A stretch of DNA of 64,000 nt from Trichoderma breve (Eukaryota; Ascomycota; Sordariomycetes; Hypocreales; Hypocreaceae): NCBI RefSeq assembly GCF_028502605.1, contig NC_079232.1, forward strand, positions 4,774,001 through 4,838,000, written 5' to 3'. Within the stretch, counting starts at the first letter, position 1. Each line of letters begins with the position of its first letter. The notes under the pieces are model-generated. The model was not told the origin of the DNA. It saw only the letters and a program-made list of their open reading frames with translations, and ran no database searches. Positions 45,129 through 56,300 of this stretch are shown one piece after another. The position numbers and the translations under genes are program-made.

Positions 45129-46186
45129 GAATCGGACTCCCGTTGAGTTGGTTCTAACAATTTCTCGCCTCTGGATTTGCAGCCCGAAGCTCCTTACTCG
45201 AATCACCGAGACGGCCTTGTTTCACTTATTATCTCATGCTTATTATCTCATGCTTAAAACTACGATGCCGAGCTCAACAAGCCGAGCTCTTGCTGAGCTG
45301 GCTGGTCGGCTCTTCGCCGGCCATATCCATGTAAGAGTGCAGCAGCATGACTATTCCCGATACAAAAGCAATGAGTTGCGTTTCGACGTCAGCCAAGGTG
45401 AAGATTGAAATGAAATTCAAACATAATCTTGAAGACTTTGGCTCCGTAGTGCTGCACCGTATATGCATACAACGCATACAACAACAGGGCACTCCGTGAA
45501 TGCAGCCGACCTCCCTCCCTGCATTGGACCGGATACCCATTTTTCGGAGCAAAAAAGTATGCAAGGAGAGCCAAGCGAGCGTGCGAGTGGTCAGAATACG
45601 CCGCCGGATAGCTAGCCACCGATGCCACAACCCACCATATGGCGTATTACATTTTGGATGGTGATCTGGGTGGGAATAATGAGACATGCCTCGATGATAC
45701 GTCTTGACGATTTGGTAGGCATGGAAGAAGGATAATGTTTCGAAACATGAGAGAAAGTCAACCTAACTGGTGAAAAGCAAGCAACTCAAGTTGAGCACGA
45801 GAATCAGCCACAGAAGTATGCCACCATCTCTGCGAGAAGATAAAACCAGCCCCTGTGTCAGGCTAGCTAGCCGGTTTGCTTTTCTCTTTCTTCCCTATCC
45901 ATGCCCAGCTGAACACACACTACACAGCCGTGCGCACAAACCTCCTCTACGTATGCGCAATATGCCACCAAGGGAAGTTTGACAACGCAGCCGTACTAGT
46001 GTCGTATGTGTGTCTCATTTGAGAGAGCTCAGCTAGGATGAACATGCGGGAGAATCAGTCGAACCGATACAGCGTAACCTTGGGCAGCTGATAGAGGCCA
46101 GGATCGCGACCTGGTTGATTTAGCAGAGTGAAGAAGTGTGGGCCATGATGCTTGCCTCTTTTCCTACGTATTGTTCAGCTGAGTTC

Positions 46187-46248
46187 TTGCTCTCTTTTTT
46201 CTTTTTCTTTCTTTTCTTTTCTTTTTCTCTCTTTCTTCCCTCCCTTTA
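46187..46248 (+). promoter_or_regulatory. Polypyrimidine tract, possible promoter element
   Basis: About 60 nearly pure C/T bases on the plus strand. Such tracts often lie just before transcription starts in filamentous fungi. No convincing gene follows before the Lon 3' end, so a non-coding transcript or simple low complexity are both possible. Confidence 0.35.
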
Positions 46249-46895
46249 TCCCTTATGTCTCAGTTTGAATCGCTAGAGGTGGGAATGTGCCGGTGTCTTA
46301 CCCTCACGCCACCATGTCCATGTGCTTTTAGTGCTGCAGCACATGGTCTCCTTAAATTCAAGAATACTCGTACACATGCCCGCATTGCAGCTACGTAGAT
46401 ACCTCGGCTCACACCCCTCGTGCAATTTGCTCAAAAGAACATCTTTACAACATGAGCTACAAGGAACATACTGGATATGGCAATACGTTAATGGTATCAA
46501 CTCGCTTCTTCTAGCGCGTTGATGCAGTGATGGAATCCCGTGGAGAGCTGTGAGGAAACACATACATTAGAGCCTTTAAATATTAAAGAGTTTAAAAGAC
46601 ACGCCTATGACGCAGTGAACACCGGCTGAACACTCCAGGATTACATGATGTGAAAACAAATGACATTGTCTTGAGTGAGCTTAGCAAGGTATATCAAGTG
46701 GTCCTAGCACTACTAGCAACATTGGGCATCGGTGTGATGCAATCGATCTGAGGGTAAATTGTCTCAGATCCGATACATTTCAGACTATACCAAGCTCCAA
46801 CTCCCTTACATTATATACATGATGCTAAATTAGGGTTACAATTGGACAAGCGGACTTGACGAAATCCCGGAATGCCAACCGGAAAGCAAAAGCCC

Positions 46896-49800
46896 TTACA
46901 GACGGCTTTCAATGCCGGCAAATTGATGGTCCTCGGCCCAGTGGGAATCGGGCCAGACCAGTCGGATCGCATCCCAAATGTGGCTATTCAGTACTCGAGT
47001 TAGTAACACTGCTTTTTTTGCGTTTTCCTTCTCTAATGTTTGACGGTGAGGCAAGGTGCGTAACCGTAAGACGCTGTTGCATTATGCAGCCAGCAATTGA
47101 GATGGAGATGGAATGGAGGGGGAAGGGGGGAGCCGAGGAAGCAAGTAGAAGAAAGCTTACCCAACATGCAAGATTTCCAAGCCATCCTTGACTTCTTGGG
47201 GGAGATCCTTGACATCTTTGCGGTTTTGCGCTGGAAGTAGCACTGTCTTAACCCCCGCTCGGAGGGCACCGATGAGTTTTTCCTTGATACCTCCGACAGC
47301 GGTGACCCGGCCGCGGAGGGATATCTCACCCTGTGTTACATGTCACGTCAGCTATACCATTCAGTGTTGAGGGTTTTGGAAGAGGGGAAGGGGAAATTTT
47401 TTGCACGGTATGACATGGAAAAGTCAAACCCGGCGCAATGAAACGTACCGTCATGGCCATTGTGGGAGGCACTGGCTTGCCAGAGAATAGTGAGATGAGG
47501 GCAATGGCCTGGCCGATGCCGCTGCTGGGCCCGTCTTTGGGAATTGCTCCTGAGGGGCAGTGAACATGAATGCTGCGATCCTTCATGATGTCGACGTGCG
47601 GCTCCGGGGTGAGGCCCAGCTCAAAGGCATGAGCCTTGACCCATGTGAGGGCAACCTCGACGCTTTCTTTGAGAACATCGCCCAGTTTGCCCGTAAGCTG
47701 CACCCGTCCATTACCGGGCATGTCTGCAACCTCGATGAAGAGGATGCTGCCATTGCCGCCGGTACTGTAGGCCACGAGTCCCGTCACGATACCTGGACGG
47801 CTTGTCTTCTCGGCAATTTCTTCCTCATACTTCTCGATGCCCAGAATGTGCTCAATATCATCAAGGGTGAGCTGTCGCCGGTATGTCTCTAGGGCGCTGT
47901 TGTCTCTCGCCTCGGCGTATTCAACTGCCTTGGCACGACATACAGAGCCAATCTCTCGTTCCAGATTGCGAACCCCTGACTCACGGGTGTACGACTCAAT
48001 AATTTTAGATACCACCTCCTGGCTGAACTCAACTTGGTCATCAGCCAATCCGTTAGCCCTGAGCTGCTTTGGAATCAGATGCTGGATGGCAATGTGGCGC
48101 TTCTCAAGCGTGGTGTAGCCAGGAAGATAGATCATCTCCATGCGGTCCAACAGAGGGCCAGGGATGGTGTCGAGGCTGTTGGCGGTAGCGATGAAGAGAA
48201 TCTTGGACAGGTCAACCGGCATGCCAACGTAGTGATCCTGGAAGTTGTGGTTTTGCTCTGGGTCTAGAACCTCGAGCATGGCAGCTGAGGGGTCACCGTG
48301 TACGCTTGCCGAGCCAATCTTGTCAATCTCGTCAAGGAGGAAGACAGGATTCGCCACACCGACCTTCCTCAAGCCCTGTACGATGAGCCCTGGCATGGCC
48401 GCCACGTACGTTCTCCTATGCCCGCGGATTTCTGCCTCGTCTCGAACGCCGCCTAGGGAGATGCGGTGGAACTTGCGGCCCAGAGCAGTCGCAACCGACT
48501 TGGCCAGGCTTGTCTTTCCTACGCCAGGAGGTCCGATCAGCAACATGATTGGCGACTTGTCGACTGTGCGCTTTGACTTGAGCACCTGGAGCTTGGCAAG
48601 CTCCGACTCAGACGCATCACTCTTGGCAATCTCCTCTGAATTAGCTTCTCTAACGTTGCCATCGGTAATGGTTTTTTCAACAGCAGCAGCATCGGCCTCT
48701 GCCTTTCGGATTTGTTCCTCCATATCGTCATTAATGGATTGTTTAAGCCTCAAAACAGCCAAATACTCGATGAGCCTCTTCTTTACCTTGTCCAGGCCGT
48801 AGTGGTCGAGATCAAGTTGTTTTCGGGCTTTGGTCAGGGTGTCAGGCCCTAGCCGGTCATCTGTAGCTGCTGTCCATGGGATTTCAGATACCGTCTCCAG
48901 CCAGTTCCTTGTTACTTGGTACTCCTGATTCATGGGGGGCATTCTCTGCAGCCGTCGAAGCTCCCTATCCACAGCCTTGGCAGCATCCTGCGGAAGTTTT
49001 GAAGCCTGAAGCTTCTTCTTTAGTTCGTCAAGCTCAGACGCCTCTTGGTCTTCGTTTTGGTCATTGCCCCCTGGAGGTGGCAGAAATCCCATGCCTGCCA
49101 TCGGTGGCATTGTATTCTGTCTTTTAGAGGGGTTCTCATTCAAGCGGTCAATGATTTGAACGGGGACCGTTGTGAACGTAGTAATCTTAAAGTTGTTCTT
49201 GATACCACCAACTTGTCGCTCCAGAAGCTCAATAACCTTTGTGAGCCTGACTTTGGCGTCCAGAGCCGCTAGAATACCAAGCTTTTCCTCGTGTGTGGCA
49301 TCCAAGAGGTTGGCCATGAAATCAGCCAGCATACCAGCCTCTTTCAATTCTCTTCTAATGATGAGCATCTCCAACCGTTTTGTGACTGCGGGGGAGAGGG
49401 ATGGGCCGTTTGCGCGAGGAAGTAACGACGATATGCGAAGAATTGTGACGAGCTCTCTTGAGCGTAGCTTGAGCAGGCTGAATAAGTCTTGCAGCTGCTT
49501 GTCGGTGACGTCGACTAATAACAAAACAAATCAAGGTTAGAAACATGAGCTAAGACAGGGGATGGTTTCTTCTGACAATGGGGAAGAGGCATACTTTCGT
49601 CTTCATAATATGTGACTTTAGCTTCAAAAAAGGGACGCTCGCGAGTGATGCCGTCTACTCTAACTCTGCTCGAGCCCTCAACACGCAGAGCGAACTCGCC
49701 CGACCCGCGGCCGTCAATGCCCACAATCTTGGCCGCGACTCCGAAGCCGAACAAGTCATCCTTTTTCGCAGTGCCCGGATTGACGGAATCGATTCGGGTA

Positions 49801-50063
49801 TTATCAATGTCTTCGCCATTGGTAATGAGCAGCTGGCCGTCCGGGCCGACCAGCGGGGACGACACCGGGACACATGCTATCGGGATTGTGTCGATGCGGC
49901 CATCCGGGCCCTTTGATGCGGCAAGTTCGTAGACGTGGGCGAGGAGGGCCGGGATGTCGGGCCGGCTGGAGTTGACGGTGATGCGGTAGGCAAGACCGGG
50001 TAATAAGACAGTTCCGCGAGGGAGAGGAATCAGCGGAAGTGTCGCGGTCAGGGATCTTCCCAT
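46896..50063 (-). CDS. pln: Peroxisomal Lon protease (LonP2-type)
   Basis: ATP-dependent Ser-Lys protease and chaperone of the peroxisomal matrix. Exons are 50063-49595, 49514-47449, 47330-47161 and 46983-46896 (930 residues). The N-terminal Lon substrate domain starts at [20 protein letters not shown]. The AAA+ Walker A is GPPGVGKT (about residue 485) and Walker B is VFLLDEID. The protease site has KDGPSSGIG (Ser near 819) and [10 protein letters not shown] (Lys near 860). The C-terminus is [20 protein letters not shown] and ends in SRL, a PTS1 peroxisomal signal, with no mitochondrial presequence at the N-terminus. Together these separate it from mitochondrial Pim1. The last junction was chosen because GG + CCACATTTGG restores GHIWDAI in frame. 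Confidence 0.94.
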
Positions 50064-50387
50064 TGCGATGCGATGCGAAAGTCGAGTCGAAAGCCGAAGA
50101 TGTGGCGAGGAGCGCAGAAACGAAACGAAGCAAAGGCAAAAGCGCCTGCAGTAAGCAAAGTAAACAGAAGATTGCTAAGAAGGAGATGAGGCCGCACGCA
50201 GCAAAACAGTGGCCCGGGTATTAATTGATGGTCGTGAGAGGCTTCGTAGATGCGTAGAACGCGGTGGAAACATGAAGCACCAAGCGTCGAATGTTGATGC
50301 CAAACCCCGGCTTATGCCATAATGCTGCCGTGGTTTTAGTGGTAGCTTTCGAGTCAGTCCGTCTATGCAACCCCGGCTGAAATGTTG

Positions 50388-50393
50388 CCGAGG
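50388..50393. promoter_or_regulatory. CCGAGG hexamer, candidate FarA/CTF1-type site
   Basis: CCTCGG/CCGAGG is the element linked to fatty-acid regulators FarA/FarB and CTF1 upstream of fungal peroxisomal genes. It lies about 325 bases upstream of the Lon ATG. A single hexamer is weak evidence. Confidence 0.25.
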
Positions 50394-51041
50394 CTGAAGA
50401 TGCAGGGCGCCTATTGGCTGGTGGAGGATGGGAGATGCCGCGCAGCATCTCGTGACATTGAAGGTCCGATTTGAAGATGCATCGAGGTTGGAGTGGCAAA
50501 AAAGAAATGAATGAAGAAAGAGGAGACCAAGTGCAGCAATTCAATGCGCATTTTACTTTTTTTTCTAATCAAACTCATATGTTGAATGTGGTGTTTGCTG
50601 CAGCACGTGTGTGCTCAATGTTTACATCAAATGTTTGGGCCACATGTAGGTAGGTAAGGTACATGCAGTTACGCAGTGACATGGCTGCCGAGGGAAATGC
50701 CCAAGAGATGGATCCATCCCATCTTGCGATATGTAATCCCATGACAACTACAGCATGCAGTGTCACAATCACTGTTCACTAACAATTTGTATCCTCTATT
50801 TCATACTCAACATCAGGGAAGAATTAATGTGATGTGATTTATAGAGCACTGGGACGGGATACAGGCGCCATTAATAAGCTGTGGATAGCTGGTTGTCACT
50901 CACTCTGCACTCCATGCTATCCAGCTTCACGGGCCTCCCTTGCTGAGTCATCTGCCAACTCTTACTGCCTACAGCAGCCCACTTTCTTTACCCATTAGCT
51001 TGTCGCGGGGCAAAATCCATTAAACCCACGTCGCGGTCCAA

Positions 51042-51047
51042 ACGCGT
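51042..51047. promoter_or_regulatory. MluI cell-cycle box (ACGCGT) upstream of RPA2
   Basis: ACGCGT ends 50 bases before the RPA2 ATG. This is the binding core of the MBF/DSC1 G1-S transcription complex that drives replication genes in yeasts. Its presence fits the gene's role; function is inferred. Confidence 0.55.
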
Positions 51048-51097
51048 CGTCCTTTTTTTGAGAGAACCCAACCATTCACCACGTCGCTCTCAACATA

Positions 51098-52087
51098 ATG
51101 TGTAAGGCTTCCCCCGTTCATGCATCTGATTGTTTCATTACCTAACTCCCCTATACAGCTGCATACGGCGGATACCAAAAGACTGGCTACGGCGCCCAGG
51201 GTGGCGATGACTCTGGTGGCTTCTTTGCCGGAGGGGGTTCACAGCAAGGCAGCCAAGGTGGTGGTGGTGGCAAGGTCAGTTCAGTTGAAATTCCCATTGT
51301 CTTTTACGCCAGACAAACAAAGCTTTCCCTCAATATCTAGGTCATGAAGCTGACATGTGAGAGTGGGAAATAGTCATACCAAGATGAATCATTACGGCCT
51401 TTGACCATCAAGCAGATCCTCGAAGCTGAGGAACCGTACTCCGGTGCAGACTTCAAAGTGGACGGCGCCCCCATCACCCAAATCACATTCGTTGGCCAAG
51501 TCCGCAGCATAAATCCACAACAGACGAATCTGACGATCAAGGTCGACGACGGCACAGGGCAAATTGACGTTAAGAAGTGGATCGACGCGGACAAACAAGG
51601 CGACGCAGAGCCCGGCTTCGAGATTGATTCACACATCCGCGTCTGGGGCCGTCTCAAGTCATTTTCCAACAAGCGACACGTTGTAGCCCACGTCATTCGA
51701 CCAGTAACGGACTTTAACGAGGTCAACTATCATCTGCTCGAGGCGACATACGTACATTTGTTCTACACTCGTGGCGCCACCGGTGACTCCGGTGCAGGAC
51801 CAAACAACGCTGATAGCATGTTTGTTGATGGCGGCGATGGCTATAATGCTGGCGCCGGTGGGGCTCAGCTTCCCAGCAAGCTCTCTGGATGCAGTGCCAC
51901 CGCAAAGAGAGTGTACAACTACTTGAATGACACGCCGGGAGGCAGCGACGGAATGCATCTGAGTAATATTACGGGGGCACTGGGGTTGGCAATGCGAGAG
52001 GTGCTCACAGCGGCGGATGAGCTGCTGGGATTGGGTATCATCTACACAACAGTTGACGACGAGACATGGGCCATTTTAGAATATTAA
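51098..52087 (+). CDS. rfa2: Replication protein A 32-kDa subunit (RPA2/Rfa2)
   Basis: Middle subunit of the single-stranded-DNA-binding heterotrimer in replication, repair and checkpoint signalling. Exons are 51098-51101 (ATGT only), 51159-51274 and 51374-52087 (277 residues). The N-terminus is the typical Gly/Ser/Gln-rich phospho-acceptor region (SAYGGYQKTGYGAQGGDDSG). The OB fold follows, from RPLTIKQILEAEEPY through FVGQVRSINPQQTNLTIKVD and DGTGQIDVKKWID to HVVAHVIRPVTDFNEVNYH. The C-terminal winged helix (GMHLSNITGALGLAMREVLT to DDETWAILEY) binds repair partners in other organisms. Only the split start gives an ATG in frame with the tail, so the tiny exon is well supported. Confidence 0.94.
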
Positions 52088-52430
52088 GGGCAGCTAACAT
52101 GCGCACTTTTTGATATATTTTAGTGTACGGTAGAGACAGGGCTTGACAAGTGAGAAAAATATCCCACACAGCTGACAAAAGCAGAAGCAGCAGCAACAAA
52201 CTATAATGAGCGTACGATGAATACAAACATTTGAACGAAAATCGTCCAAACTTCGAAGTGAGAAGCATTTAAAGAAGCAAAGAAGCCATCATTTCCTTGC
52301 AGCACAATTCTCATAAAGAGTCAAGAGCATTGAAAGGAGAGACAGAAGAAGAGAAAAGTCAACGATATCAATCTGGCCTCGTCTAACAACTCCAGTCTCG
52401 GAGGGTTGCTTGGGAGGCTACAGCAACAAC
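52088..52430. other. Convergent intergenic region
   Basis: 3' flanks of RPA2 and the acetyltransferase. Nothing else seen. Confidence 0.6.
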
Positions 52431-53369
52431 TTACACTTTAACAGTCTCGATCTGGCTCAGAGTCACCACAGCTTCATCAGCTCCCTTGACCGCAGGCTTT
52501 GCCACCGGCTCTCGCACCATTATGAAGAGCGGCACGGGCACCGGGCCTCTCTTGAAAGAGATTTCCTTGCGGTACTCGAAGCCGAAGCGCTCGTAGTAGC
52601 TGATGTTTTCGCGGGAGCTCGACTCGAGGTACATGGCGCGGTCTTCAGCATCGGCCTGGTTGCTTATTAGCTTTGTCTGCTCGGTTTCTCACTAATTTGC
52701 TTCATTTTGATAGTTACATACCTTGGCAGCCATGTCCATGATGAGCTTCTTGGCATAGCCTTTGCCTCGGGCGCTCGGCTTGGTGCCGATATAAGCAAGG
52801 TAATAATACTCGCGATCTCCCATGACCTCGTCCATGGTCTCATGCAGAAGAGGCAGGACGTCTTCGTAGTAGCGCTTGCGGCCCTCAGAACCAAGTTGGT
52901 AGTAGAGGCGCCACATGCCGCTTCGGAAGATGGTCCACCAGTCGTCCATATGCATCCCGGGAGGCATCCTGAGATGAACAGAGTCAGTCAAACCACATGT
53001 CTCAAAGCAGAAAGATACATCAACTTACCACAAGGCTACAGCGTCGTAATCAGGACCAATGGTCGTGACGACACCGCTATAGCAATGGGCCGAGACCAGA
53101 TAGGTCATGATGCGGACGTGAAGCTTCCACTTGGTCTCGTCCGAGTAGCGGTCCTCGCCGTCGCCATCGAGAAGATACATGCTCAGAGCATCGGCGGCGA
53201 ATGCGTGGGCGAGAGAGACTCCCGCCTGCTCGCACTCGGCCAGACCAATTTTACGGACAGACTTCTCCCAGGCCTGAGGGACGAGAGAGCGACGACGGTC
53301 CACAACAACGGCAGAGGAAGCTGTCGTAGCAATGGTATTGATCGCGGTCTTACTTATAACATGCGCCAT
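52431..53369 (-). CDS. GNAT-family N-acetyltransferase
   Basis: Exons are 53369-53029, 52968-52722 and 52655-52431 (270 residues). The acetyl-CoA-binding motif of GNAT enzymes is visible as YYYLAYIGTKPSARGKGYAKKLI (Q/RxxGxG/A form: ARGKGYA), preceded by the beta-4 strand. It is followed by the motif-B region AMYLESSSRENISYYERFGF. The N-terminal 100 residues are specific to a fungal subgroup. The substrate is unknown; the pattern is typical of small-molecule acetyltransferases rather than histone enzymes (inference). The C-terminus from about 255 is Lys/Val-rich and variable. Confidence 0.85.
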
Positions 53370-56300
53370 GCTGGGCTAACTGTTGTCTCGAACTCTCTTG
53401 CTAATTTGTCTTTTTATTCGAGTTCTTGTGTCTGCTTCACTCGATACTGCCTGTATAAGTGGGAAACGCAAAAAGAGGCGCACTGTTTAGTGATTGACTC
53501 TAATGGACTCTATATGAGCACTCACGTATAATATTCTGAGCACTATCGCCTGTATGAACTCTTGAGAGCTGGGATCTCGAAACGGGCATAAACCTGGAGG
53601 GGTGCTGCAGGCAATTGAGGCAGTCGCGTAGGTCAACCGACATCAATGTGGTATTTAAGGCCACAGGACCGTTAAGTTGGGAAATTGGAGTATATAGGAA
53701 GTTGGAATGAAGAAAGAAGAAGTCGAAACGGTTGGCAAAGATGGATTTGTTGGTTTGGTTTTGTTTCGATTTCAAGTTGGAGAGACGGCGGTGGATCGAT
53801 ATGAATCACCAGTCAAACAATCAAACACTTCACTGACGACGACCCGGGAAGGATATCGTCTATGCAGAGGGTGAAGATAGAGACGGAGCCCACAGTGGGA
53901 AACGAGACGAGAGTTTGTGAATGCGGGCGATGATGATGATGAGGGCGGCGGCGGTAACCAATGACGGTCAGAATACGACAACAAGAGTCAAAAATAATAG
54001 TTGAGGTAAGCAATGGTTTGGTATAACAACACCCAAAGAGGGGGATACAAAAAAGGATAGCCTCTTTCCCAAGCCCACGGGGTGAATGACCTAGGCTCAG
54101 TTATGAGTCTTTCTCTTTTCCCTTTCCCCGTCCGTTTTCCTTTCGCTTCTTTTCCTTGTTGCCTTCTATCCGGCGATAGACAGGACAATGAATAGAGTCG
54201 ACGTGAGAACGTACTATCGTGGGAAATGGTATCGATGTTTTACCAGATCAGATCAGACAAAGGTGAGGTGGAGAAAAAAGGAAGAAGGGTTGTCAGTTCA
54301 AGATGGGCAAGATTGGGTTCATGTAGTGGCAAGGGAACTGGGGACCCGAGAGAGATCTGACACGGATCTGCACCCCGGCAACGCACCTGGGTGCCAGAAG
54401 TCCGCGAACGCCTCATAGTGCCCTATAGTCTTCAGTATAGATTTATTTTTACTTGGCATATTACACATTAGCACCAAATAAGAACGTCTAATACTGTGTA
54501 CACTATAGTACTGTAGGGCGTTCGCAGTCTTTTGGCGCCCAAGTGTAATCAATCTTCGTCTTACTACTCCTACGGATTACACGCAAGCTTGGACGGAATA
54601 CGGCGTACAGGGCATCAATAGGTACAACCAAACACACAGCGTGCATGAACACCGGTGGGAATCTGACAAGCGGACGCCGAACGCCACCGAGAGAGACGGG
54701 AGTTTGCCTAACAGAGATAACAGACACAGACCACTTGCAGGCAGATAGTGTGGACGGTCCCACGCTTGGCCGGCCGGAGTGTCCGCACAGGAGGAAGAGG
54801 TTGATTGAGGGGACCCGCGATTGGGCGGGTGGCCGAGGTCGTGGTCAGATGATGCGCCGCCTCGGCTGGACGGGGGGTGCATCGTGGGATCCTCAGCTTC
54901 TGTCGTTTGTTTCTTGTGAGGTTGTTGATGGTTGATGGCTTGCGTGGTGCAATGAGCTAATGTATGTCGAGGATTGGCCACAAGGTGTCATGCATATCGA
55001 TATACATGACGATATAGACAACATCAATGACATGAACATGTCCCTACAGATACATTGGTACAGGCGGTTTACCGGTACAGTACGGGCTGCTTCTTTGAAT
55101 CCTAGCTTCAACCTTGCCGGTATTCCTGTTATCTAGATCCCTTCCCTAACGCCTAACCGCAACAGGCTGCTATCTCGCACTCCCATTGATAGCCCGAGTG
55201 CGGAGTCGGCCGACAAACAACTTCGACTTCCACTTTCTGCTCCGATACCTCCAGCTGTACGTGGAGTAGGTTGGTGGGCCATTTCCCGCCATTTCCTGGG
55301 GAGCTTCAGGCGGCTCCAACGCCAATGGCTAGCTGCTGGGGCACCTGTAGCGCGCGCAGGGCCGCCGGTTCATCCGCTACTGTTGTAACTGGTGGTTGGA
55401 TGGATTGGACCACTTCCCGGCTGATTGCCGTGCCGTTTCAATAATTGTTAGTGGCGCGAACGGCGGGCGATGAATGTGTGCTGATAAACTACTAATAATG
55501 GATGTCATGATGTGGCTATGGGCTTTGCTCTATCTAGCTGATAATTGAAGATAATGTAAAATCGACTTCCATTGATCAATTGAGCGTTCCAAAATCATCA
55601 TTATGTAAAGCGGACTGCGGGAAGCGTGGGGGAAGGTGAGGGTGATACGAGGTGGTTGGCTGCAACGCTGGGCGCCTCCAAAAACGTGGCATGAGGAGAG
55701 AGGCTCATCGGTGAAACTGGGTGCTTCTTATCAAGAGTTACGAATTGACCTGTGTTTTTGGGGTTACACAGAGCGGACAGACGGGTCATGTGAAAAATTA
55801 CATGAGATTCTGGAGGGGGATGCGGAGTGATACTTTGCGGGGAGTGATTGAGGCTCCGGATTCATCGTGTGTTGCACCGACAGGCAACTGGAACTAAGGC
55901 CTGACCGCATCTCACGAGGACCAGCCTACATTGTGCATACATGATAGCCAAGCGGCTACGTGCAATGGAGGGCGTTTCTGTTATTAATAGCGTTGGGGCA
56001 ACGGCCAGTTGGGGAAGTTTGGTAAGGTGCGGTTCCGTGGCGATCAGCATGTGAATAGGTTCACTTACATGCACTCCGCATTCTTCATACTCCGAGTGGG
56101 ATGTGCGGAGATGGATGATGCCAACTGAGCTGAAAGGCTGATTGTTATTTCACGAAGCGATAAGAAGACAAGCAATGTATACTGGTTTAAAACTCTTGGG
56201 TATAAGCTGTCAACTTTTGTTGGTGGCAAATTACATGTAGGGTGCCTACATATATTTGCAGGAACATGTTCTTTCTCGCCGTATATCGGGGTGGAAATGC

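Larger units (their letters stand above)
36601..46895. other. Gene-poor region, about 10.3 kb
   Basis: No open frame here shows a recognisable domain, and the longest (38397-38858) has no family resemblance and no splice partner that I could find. No transposase, reverse transcriptase, long terminal repeat or tRNA was seen. Base composition is not visibly AT-shifted, so strong RIP decay is not evident. The region is rich in TACGAGTA/TACGGAGTA words and contains a GAAA microsatellite, a T17 tract and a 60-base polypyrimidine tract. It may hold distal regulatory DNA or non-coding transcripts. Confidence 0.45.
50064..51097. promoter_or_regulatory. Shared upstream region Lon / RPA2
   Basis: Divergent spacer of 1,034 bases with no supported gene. 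It carries an MluI cell-cycle box close to RPA2 and a CCGAGG hexamer on the Lon side. Confidence 0.5.

Noticed and set aside
46993..46995. Alternative acceptor for the last Lon exon (CTCGAG)
   Set aside because: Once the donor is read as GTTGG|GTAAGC, only the acceptor ending at 46984 keeps the conserved HIWDAI sequence in frame.
48245..48802. 185-codon plus-strand frame in Lon
   Set aside because: Antisense of the AAA+ domain of Lon.
52707..53531. 274-codon plus-strand frame
   Set aside because: Runs antisense through the acetyltransferase exons, and the true gene has clear GNAT motifs on the minus strand.
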